Assembly: GCA_024639905.1 (NCBI GenBank)
Contig: JAHEGE010000008.1
Coordinates: 320,467 to 384,466, forward strand
Reading direction: 5' to 3'
Source of the DNA: Gammaproteobacteria bacterium
Lineage (GTDB): Bacteria > Pseudomonadota > Gammaproteobacteria > Pseudomonadales > Pseudohongiellaceae
DNA: 64,000 nt
Of this stretch, positions 58,705 to 64,000 are shown piece by piece (positions within the stretch are counted from its first letter, which is position 1; each line of letters opens with the position of its first letter). The position numbers were made by a program, and so were the translations under genes. Below the pieces are notes generated by a model. The model saw only the letters and a list, made by a program, of their open reading frames with translations, did no database searches and was not told the DNA's origin.

Positions 58705-58956
58705 TTACTTATCGAACTGAATCGTGTCGCCTAGGCCTTCTACAGCGACTTCTTCTTGCTTAGGCGCCGAACCGTTCTCGAGCGTCTCTTTGAGTGCGCG
58801 GCCATAAGCGATACGCGCCGTTTGCAGCGCTGCCGCTTGCGCCTGCAGGCGAGCCAGCTCTGAGTCGACGTACTGTAGGCTGCCTAACTGTGCCTTAGTT
58901 TCGTCTGACAGGGTGTCGGTATCGTATTCTTTGCCGTCGATTGTAATAGTTGCCAT
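58705..58956 (-). CDS. DUF6447 family small protein
   Basis: This 83-residue protein begins MATITIDGKEYDTDTLSDET and continues with a coiled-coil-forming stretch (ELARLQAQAAALQTARIAYG). This is the pattern of the DUF6447 family, common near marine gammaproteobacterial surface or secretion genes but of unknown role. AAGGAA precedes the ATG. It has its own terminator and appears monocistronic. Confidence 0.65.
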   Translation of the reverse strand: MATITIDGKEYDTDTLSDETKAQLGSLQYVDSELARLQAQAAALQTARIAYGRALKETLENGSAPKQEEVAVEGLGDTIQFDK

Positions 58957-59046
58957 GCCGTTAAATTCCTTAATCCGTGAAATCGATGTCTAACTTACAG
59001 CGCGGATTGTAGCCGAGCCCAAGAAAGATTGCGATCCTGCCAAAAG

Positions 59047-59069
59047 GAAAAGGGGTCAGGCCCCTTTTC
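59047..59069. repeat. Short palindrome of the GGGGTC family, copy b
   Basis: GAAAAGGGG and CCCCTTTTC form a perfect 9-bp inverted repeat around TCAGG. The integrase TGA stop (59056-59058) lies inside it, so the last codons (RKGA) are part of the palindrome. Compare copy a at 49543. Confidence 0.85.
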
Positions 59070-60396
59070 TAAGCGACTCGGCCCACGCGACCAATTCCGC
59101 CTCTGCCGCGCTGTCTTTGCGAGGCTTGGCACGCTCGGCTTTGCGCACCTGAAACGCCCTCCCGCATTCTAACGGCGGACGCGTACCAGCGCCCAAGACA
59201 TTGGGGGCGGCCTTCGAGATCTCATTTACCGCCGACAGCAGCGAGCTTTGGTCTAGGTGCGCGTAGCGCTGCGTTGTCTTGATTTGCGTATGGCCTAGAA
59301 TGCGCTGCACCTCGTAAAGGCTGCGCCCGTTGTTCACCAAAAAGCTCGCGAAACTGTGCCGCAGGTCGTGCACGCGCACCTCGTCGAGCCCCGCTTGCTT
59401 ACGCGCCGTGTCCCAGGAGTAATAGAAACCGACAAACGGCTTGAGTGTTTTGGGGTTAGCGAATACCCACTCACAGGTCTGCGGGATCGATTCCAAGAGG
59501 AGTTTTAGGGAATCGGAGATTGGCACATGGCGCGCCTTGCCCGACTTGCTCATGGGGATACGCCAGATCTTCGTGTCGAAATTCAGGTCTTCCCACCTCG
59601 CCCTGAGCAGCTCTTGCTTGCGTGCGCCGGTGAGTATTAAGCCAGGAATGATGTACTGCAGCATCGGATTACGCGAGCGCCGCACACAGTACACCAGCCG
59701 ATCGACCTCTTCCGAGCTGAGGTAGCGCTCACGCTTGTTGTTCTCCTCCAGCAGCGGCGTGCCCTTCACCACGTTCTTTTCGAGCCCCGGCGTCTCCCAC
59801 TTTAGCGCGAGGTTATACACATAGCGCATGAGGATGATCACGCGATTGATCGTACCGGGTTTGTGGGTGGGCCTGCGGGCAGTAATGAACGCAATGAGGT
59901 CTTGCTTGGTTAGCTCATGCAGCTGTTTGTCGCCGAAGAACGGAATCACGTGGTTGTTTATCAGGCTTAGGTCCGAGTCGTACGAGCGCTTGTAAGTGCG
60001 AATGAAGGGCAGATACGACTCGCGAACGAATGCCTCGATAGTGGGTGTTGTTACTGTGTCCTCAATAGGGGCAGGTTCGACATTCGCCGTAGTTGGTGGA
60101 TTACCGCGCGAGCCGATTGGCTGCGAGAACCCGACGAGGCGCGAAAGCGATCGCGCAGCGCGCCGCTCCTCAACCAGCTTGCGCACCGTGTTGAGTTTTA
60201 GGAATTCCGCATCGCCAATTTTCACCTGGCAGGTTTTGCCCTGCTCGTTGCGCTCGCGCAGATAGAATGTTTTGCGCCCGCTTGGCCGAACCTGAACCAT
60301 CAAGCCTTTCAAAATCGAATCGAAGTAATCTTGTTTAAACGCCTCTCTGCAGGTGAGCTTGTCCACCACCCCCTGTGTGAGCTTAATAACTGGCAT
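59056..60396 (-). CDS. Tyrosine recombinase / phage-type integrase
   Basis: This site-specific recombinase is about 446 aa. An N-terminal arm-binding domain (DYFDSILKGLMVQVRPSGRK) is followed by a SAM-like core-binding domain and the catalytic domain with the R-K-H-R-H-Y set: Arg in LTGARKQELL, Lys in MSKSGKARHV, HDLRHSFAS, LGHTQIKTTQRYAHL with the tyrosine. I chose ATG 60396 (MPVIKLTQGV), with GGGGA about 9 bases upstream; a TTG at 60423 and an ATG at 60405 are alternatives. It probably belongs to an integrated element; no att site was located. Confidence 0.9.
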   Translation of the reverse strand: MPVIKLTQGVVDKLTCREAFKQDYFDSILKGLMVQVRPSGRKTFYLRERNEQGKTCQVKIGDAEFLKLNTVRKLVEERRAARSLSRLVGFSQPIGSRGNPPTTANVEPAPIEDTVTTPTIEAFVRESYLPFIRTYKRSYDSDLSLINNHVIPFFGDKQLHELTKQDLIAFITARRPTHKPGTINRVIILMRYVYNLALKWETPGLEKNVVKGTPLLEENNKRERYLSSEEVDRLVYCVRRSRNPMLQYIIPGLILTGARKQELLRARWEDLNFDTKIWRIPMSKSGKARHVPISDSLKLLLESIPQTCEWVFANPKTLKPFVGFYYSWDTARKQAGLDEVRVHDLRHSFASFLVNNGRSLYEVQRILGHTQIKTTQRYAHLDQSSLLSAVNEISKAAPNVLGAGTRPPLECGRAFQVRKAERAKPRKDSAAEAELVAWAESLRKGA

Positions 60397-60711
60397 GGCT
60401 TCCATTCCCCAATGTGCTTCCAATGCACGTGCGAGTCTGTATCGGGCGAAGAACGATTGACTTAATGAAGGTGGGAAATTCTTCTAAGGAAGATCGGGAG
60501 TATGACGGGAAATTGGTCGGAAACTCTGTGGTTTTGAGGGTTTCAGATACAACAATGCCAGCCTTTTTAGGGGCTGGTGTTGAGTGGGTTTTTAGATCCA
60601 AAGGAGACGCTTGGTTCTTTTCCTCCCAATTTTTGATCGCAGGCTGGGCTTTAGGGGCAGGAAAGTGAATCTATCGCCCTAATTGGCGAAATTTTATCTC
60701 GGGGAGACTGT

Positions 60712-60936
60712 CTAGTTAGGGTCGCGTTGGATGGGCTGTTGAGTTACTACCATCGATGGGTTTAGGTAGTTTTTGACAGTACCTGCAAACTCTTCTATTC
60801 CGTCTACTTCTCTAGACTCATACCTGAAGTAAGAAGACATCTCAGCCTTCTTCGATCTGACAACGTCTCCGTCTTTAAAGAAACGTTTGCACTGGCTAGA
60901 TCTGCCACTAGTTAGGATTGTTATGTTCATCGGCAC
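60712..60936 (-). pseudogene. Possible truncated primase N-terminus
   Basis: This 74-residue frame (MPMNITILTSGRSSQCKRFF, then RYESREVDGIEEFAGTVKNY) resembles the short N-terminus of primase/replication proteins carried by phage satellites and integrative elements. It ends at a TAG where such proteins would continue, and no continuation is seen in the following 300 bp. With the integrase beside it, this suggests a decayed integrative element. The similarity is from memory and weak; it could also be a small unknown gene. Confidence 0.3.
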
Positions 60937-60983
60937 GGCCTGAAAACTTTCCGCCGTTCATAGTCTACAAAACACCCACGCAC

Positions 60984-61012
60984 AAAAAACCCCAACCGAA
61001 GTCAGGGTTTTT
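60984..61012 (-). terminator. Terminator after the S-layer-like gene
   Basis: AAAAACCC (60985-60992) pairs with GGGTTTTT (61005-61012), extended by imperfect internal pairing. On the minus strand the T-run follows, about 50 bp beyond the stop at 61064. A second stem CGCCCC/GGGGCG lies between it and the stop (61028-61048). Confidence 0.75.
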
Positions 61013-61063
61013 CTCTTATCGATCTAACGCCCCCAAGTTACAGGGGCGCTTTCAGCTTACGGA

Positions 61064-64000
61064 TTATCCGATTAGTAGATCACCATTTGTAGCGTTGAGA
61101 GACGAAGCAGACAGGTCTACTAGGCCAGTGATCTCGACGATAGTGTCAACGCCGTTATTGAAGTCACCATCAGCGGTTCCGTTATCTTGAACGAGGTACG
61201 TGTTACCACCGAACTGGAAGTAGGCTACGTCGGCGGCATCATTAATCGCTGCGTTCGCGTAGTCTGCGAACACCGCAGTGCCCGCAAGTTCGATTGCCTC
61301 AGCGTTCATCGTAGCGGCGCCTGCCAGACGGATCTCATCGCCTGCTGTCAGGTCAGTGATCGTAGAGTAGGTGTTGACGCTGCTAGACGCACCGATAACG
61401 AAGGTATCGCTACCTGCACCACCCGTCAGTTGAGCTAGGTCGCCTGTAACAGTCAGTGTGTCGTTACCAGCACCACCGCTTAACACTACGTTGTCAGCGC
61501 TTGCAGTCAAGGCATCTGCACCTGCACCACCGGTCACTGTCATAGCAGCGTTTGCAGCTGTAGCAGTCAACCCGCCAGTATTGGCTGATGCGTTGACGGT
61601 TGTGACGCTGGCGCCGATACCTGAAAGGTCCAAACCGTTGTTACCTGTGACTACGATGCTAGTCGCAGCAGTAGCAGCAAGTGTGACTGAGCTGTCGGAA
61701 GCACCCTGAGGGTCGGCAGTGGTTGACGCAATGTTGACAGTTTCAACAGCAGCCGCAGTGATTGTGCCTGCAGCTAATCCTGTAGCAGCGCCTGCAGCGC
61801 CGTTTGAGGCTACTGAAAGTTCAACGTTAACTACATCAGCCGTGCCCGTAGCTGCGTCAACTACTTCAATTGTGACGTCGCCTGCGCCTGTAATTTCTAC
61901 AGTGCCATCAGAGACTAGGTTGCTTAGTGTCAACACGTCAGCACCAGCAGTACCTGCCGTGATCACGTTGTCATAAGTCAAAATGCTCAGGTCAACAGCG
62001 ATGTTGCCGGTAGTCGCTCCGTCAATAGATAGTGTCTCGAAGTTCGTAACCGCTGCGTTGAAGAGAGCATTGGCAGTAGCAGCATTGGCAACAGTCATAA
62101 CGAGTGTGTCATCACCGGCACCACCATCTACTGAGCCACTTGCACCCAGACCGCTAACAGTTACAACATCGTTACCAGCGCCAGCAGTGTGGTCAGCAGT
62201 AGTTGTTCCGACCACTGTGAAGGTATCAACGCCCGCACCGCCGGTGTAAACACCCGCGTTCGTGGTGAGCGCAGCACCTGCTGTTACCGCACCAGTCGCG
62301 TCAGAAGTATCGATGCTAACAAGAGCTGCAGCTGTACCAGCGAGAGTCACTGCACCTGCGCCTGTCACTGTAATAGCTTCGGCTGCTGTGAGTGTTGAAC
62401 CAGTAAGATTCAATGAACCAGTCGCGTTAACCGTGACCGCCTCAGCTGCAGCTGCAGTAACCGCCGCCGCCGAGTTAGTCAGCGCATTGATCGTAACGCC
62501 TGTAACACTTGCTCCGCCGGCATCGAGTGAAAGAGCCGCTCCGCCAGTAATTGCGTCAAGATTAAAAGTAACGTCTCCTACAGATGCGGTAGTAACCGTG
62601 AGGTCTGCAGCACTGTTAGAGAGGTTAAGCGTAGTGAGAGCGTCTGATGCGATAGTTGACGCTGCACCATATCCGTCCAGTGTCACTGTAGTCAGCACGT
62701 CAGCAGCAGCGTTTGCGCCGATTGTAACTGCACCACCTGCTACACCCATACGGCCTGTCACGGCGGCCGTTGCGGCCGAGCCGTCTGTAATGGCTACAGT
62801 AGTTTGAGCGACAGTGGCACTCGTATAAGTAATATCTGTTGCGTTAGCTCTAGCACCAGAAGTAAATGTTACCGTTGAGCCAGTAGCGAGCGTAGTGGTT
62901 ACAGCACCTGAAGAGTAGTCTGCAGAAAACGACCCAGTGTACGTACCTAGCGAAGGATCTACACCGTGCGTCGCGCCTGCAGCAAGGTTCGCAAATGCTG
63001 AAGCAACTTGCGCTGCAGTGAGGTCTTGGGCCGCAGTGAACGTTAGGCCGCCAATCACGGCGTCTGCGCCATCGGCCAGCGTGGTAAAAGTCACGACGGC
63101 TGTTTCTTGAGCGCCTGCTACGGCTGGTACTGCGTTGCGAGCTGCAACTGCTGCGTCCTGAGTAACTGTGACCTCAGTCTGAGTGCCGCCAGTGATAGCA
63201 ACCGCGCTCTGAGTTCGGTCAGCAGCAGCGCCATCTGCAGCAGCAGCAGCAGAGCTTGATGCTGCAGTTTGAGTGACAGATACAGAGCTTCCGCCTGCGA
63301 TGCTAATAGTACCAAGTGTAACAGCGGTAGCAGCAGCGTATGCGCCACCAGTAGAGGTTACTGACACTTCGCCGGTAGGCGCATCAGTCGCTGCACCGCC
63401 TTGCCCAACGCCAATCGTTCCAGTTGAAGTTCCGCCTGCAGTAATTGAGACGTCAGTTCCGCCATCAACTGCAATGACACCAGCGCCTTGAGCTGCGCTT
63501 GTAACATCTACTGAGCCAGATACTGAAGTAGTTCCACCTAGAGTAACTGCAGCACCAGCAGCAGCTGTAACAGACACGTCTGCACCGCCGTCTACAACGA
63601 TGTCGCCAGTTGCTCCGCCGACTGTGACGTTAGTAGCAGCATTCGCTGTGAGGTCGACAGTTGTGGATTGCGTAGTTGTGATGCTTTCGAAAGCCGTTGC
63701 GCTGAGGTCCATTGGGACTGCAGCTGTGTCATCTGTGTTGTCAGCAGGGGTACTATTGTCATCAAATGCAGAACCAATACCGGCCGCTGATCGGACAGTG
63801 ACCGCTTCAATGTTCTCAACATTAATCAGTATTGGAGGAGCTGAACCACCGGCAATATCAGTAATAGCAAGTGCATCTGTTCCTTCACCACCGTCGATTT
63901 GATCGAGTGCGGTTAACGTATCATTGCCGCCACCTAGAATAGCTCTGAAAGTGTCATCACCCGCTCCACCCGTGACATTATCCAGACCAGTAGTGAGCGA
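61064..64000 (-). CDS. Giant RTX/S-layer-like beta-repeat protein, 5' partial
   Basis: The frame is open to the window edge, so only the C-terminal ~978 residues are present. The composition is dominated by Ala, Thr, Val, Gly, Asp and Ser, with few Lys or Arg and no Cys seen. RTX-like Gly-Asp nonapeptides occur at NVTGGAGDDTF, IDGGEGTDAL, GGAGNDTL and GGAGSDTF, consistent with calcium binding and folding outside the cell. The end (ITDLTAGDEIRL, DTIVEITGLVDLSASS) resembles the uncleaved type I secretion signal of RsaA-like S-layer proteins. An S-layer or a giant adhesin are both possible. Confidence 0.78.
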   Translation of the reverse strand, partial: SLTTGLDNVTGGAGDDTFRAILGGGNDTLTALDQIDGGEGTDALAITDIAGGSAPPILINVENIEAVTVRSAAGIGSAFDDNSTPADNTDDTAAVPMDLSATAFESITTTQSTTVDLTANAATNVTVGGATGDIVVDGGADVSVTAAAGAAVTLGGTTSVSGSVDVTSAAQGAGVIAVDGGTDVSITAGGTSTGTIGVGQGGAATDAPTGEVSVTSTGGAYAAATAVTLGTISIAGGSSVSVTQTAASSSAAAAADGAAADRTQSAVAITGGTQTEVTVTQDAAVAARNAVPAVAGAQETAVVTFTTLADGADAVIGGLTFTAAQDLTAAQVASAFANLAAGATHGVDPSLGTYTGSFSADYSSGAVTTTLATGSTVTFTSGARANATDITYTSATVAQTTVAITDGSAATAAVTGRMGVAGGAVTIGANAAADVLTTVTLDGYGAASTIASDALTTLNLSNSAADLTVTTASVGDVTFNLDAITGGAALSLDAGGASVTGVTINALTNSAAAVTAAAAEAVTVNATGSLNLTGSTLTAAEAITVTGAGAVTLAGTAAALVSIDTSDATGAVTAGAALTTNAGVYTGGAGVDTFTVVGTTTADHTAGAGNDVVTVSGLGASGSVDGGAGDDTLVMTVANAATANALFNAAVTNFETLSIDGATTGNIAVDLSILTYDNVITAGTAGADVLTLSNLVSDGTVEITGAGDVTIEVVDAATGTADVVNVELSVASNGAAGAATGLAAGTITAAAVETVNIASTTADPQGASDSSVTLAATAATSIVVTGNNGLDLSGIGASVTTVNASANTGGLTATAANAAMTVTGGAGADALTASADNVVLSGGAGNDTLTVTGDLAQLTGGAGSDTFVIGASSSVNTYSTITDLTAGDEIRLAGAATMNAEAIELAGTAVFADYANAAINDAADVAYFQFGGNTYLVQDNGTADGDFNNGVDTIVEITGLVDLSASSLNATNGDLLIG

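Noticed and set aside
59056..60396. A tRNA attachment site beside the integrase
   Set aside because: No tRNA-like cloverleaf or CCA-ended sequence was found in the flanks.
60414..60668. An 84-codon plus-strand frame upstream of the integrase
   Set aside because: It overlaps the integrase start region, has no recognisable domain and no good ribosome-binding site.
61187..63902. Several long plus-strand frames opposite the S-layer-like gene
   Set aside because: They are by-products of the Ala/Thr/Val/Gly-rich codon repeats; they have low-complexity translations and no ribosome-binding sites, while the minus-strand frame shows RTX motifs.

Overview
The window reads as chromosomal DNA of a moderately GC-rich, probably marine gammaproteobacterium. 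Several blocks keep a gene order known from Escherichia coli or Pseudomonas: nudF-yqiB-cpdA-yqiA-parE, queG/orn/rsgA/psd, tkt-epd-pgk-fba beside an ArsR-methyltransferase regulator and metK, and glnK-amtB next to ubiK and comM. The exact genus cannot be read from the sequence. No rRNA, tRNA, CRISPR array or intact insertion sequence was recognised.

Layout. 1-8 kb: a YtjB-like membrane protein (partial), topoisomerase IV (parC, parE) and the yqiA-cpdA-yqiB-nudF housekeeping run. 8-18 kb: a PpiC parvulin, a DUF2889 protein, then an anion-transport locus: a two-component system divergent from SulP (SLC26 family), a tandem Usp-like protein and an SLC4/Band 3-like transporter. A second two-component pair of the sortase-associated PdsS/PdsR type faces it. 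18-24 kb: GST, DAHP synthase, a cytosolic-type M14 carboxypeptidase, TolC and a MarR-like regulator. 24-34 kb: aminotransferase, QueG, Orn, RsgA, Psd, RpiA, a cold-shock protein, D-2-hydroxyglutarate dehydrogenase divergent from SerA, and a MAPEG protein. 34-45 kb: central carbon genes (fba, pgk, epd, tkt) divergent from sahR and the S-adenosylmethionine cycle genes metK-ahcY-metF, followed by rsmE. 45-50 kb: amtB/glnK with a sigma-54 promoter, ubiK, comM and two cytochromes c5. 50-64 kb: a matrixin-like protease, the dTDP-rhamnose genes rfbABCD, a sugar epimerase and a glycosyltransferase, small unknown genes, a tyrosine integrase with a possible primase remnant, and the C-terminal ~978 residues of a very large RTX/S-layer-like protein.

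The most unusual feature is a family of intergenic palindromic repeats. About a dozen copies were found between 21.5 and 53.3 kb. The full form is about 79 bp with arms of up to 28 bp that can fold back on each other; the half form is about 35 bp. The shared end is CCCGGGGTCAGGTCTTTCAT (or its complement). Copies repeatedly lie exactly at stop codons and often appear to supply the TAA. One is translated as the C-terminal tail of SahR, two place a GGGG run just before a start codon, and a pair in opposite orientation brackets a single MAPEG gene. A second, shorter palindrome family with the same GGGGTC core sits at two further stop codons. These look like REP/BIME-type or other non-autonomous mobile repeats; no transposase for them is in the window.

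How the parts work together: the SulP-Usp-SLC4 operon with its divergent regulator looks like a dedicated (bi)carbonate or anion uptake unit. SahR with its own palindromic operator probably controls the SAM cycle. SerA and D2HGDH form a redox-coupled serine pathway pair. The dTDP-rhamnose/glycosyltransferase cluster next to the S-layer-like protein suggests a surface region in which the polysaccharide may anchor the protein layer.
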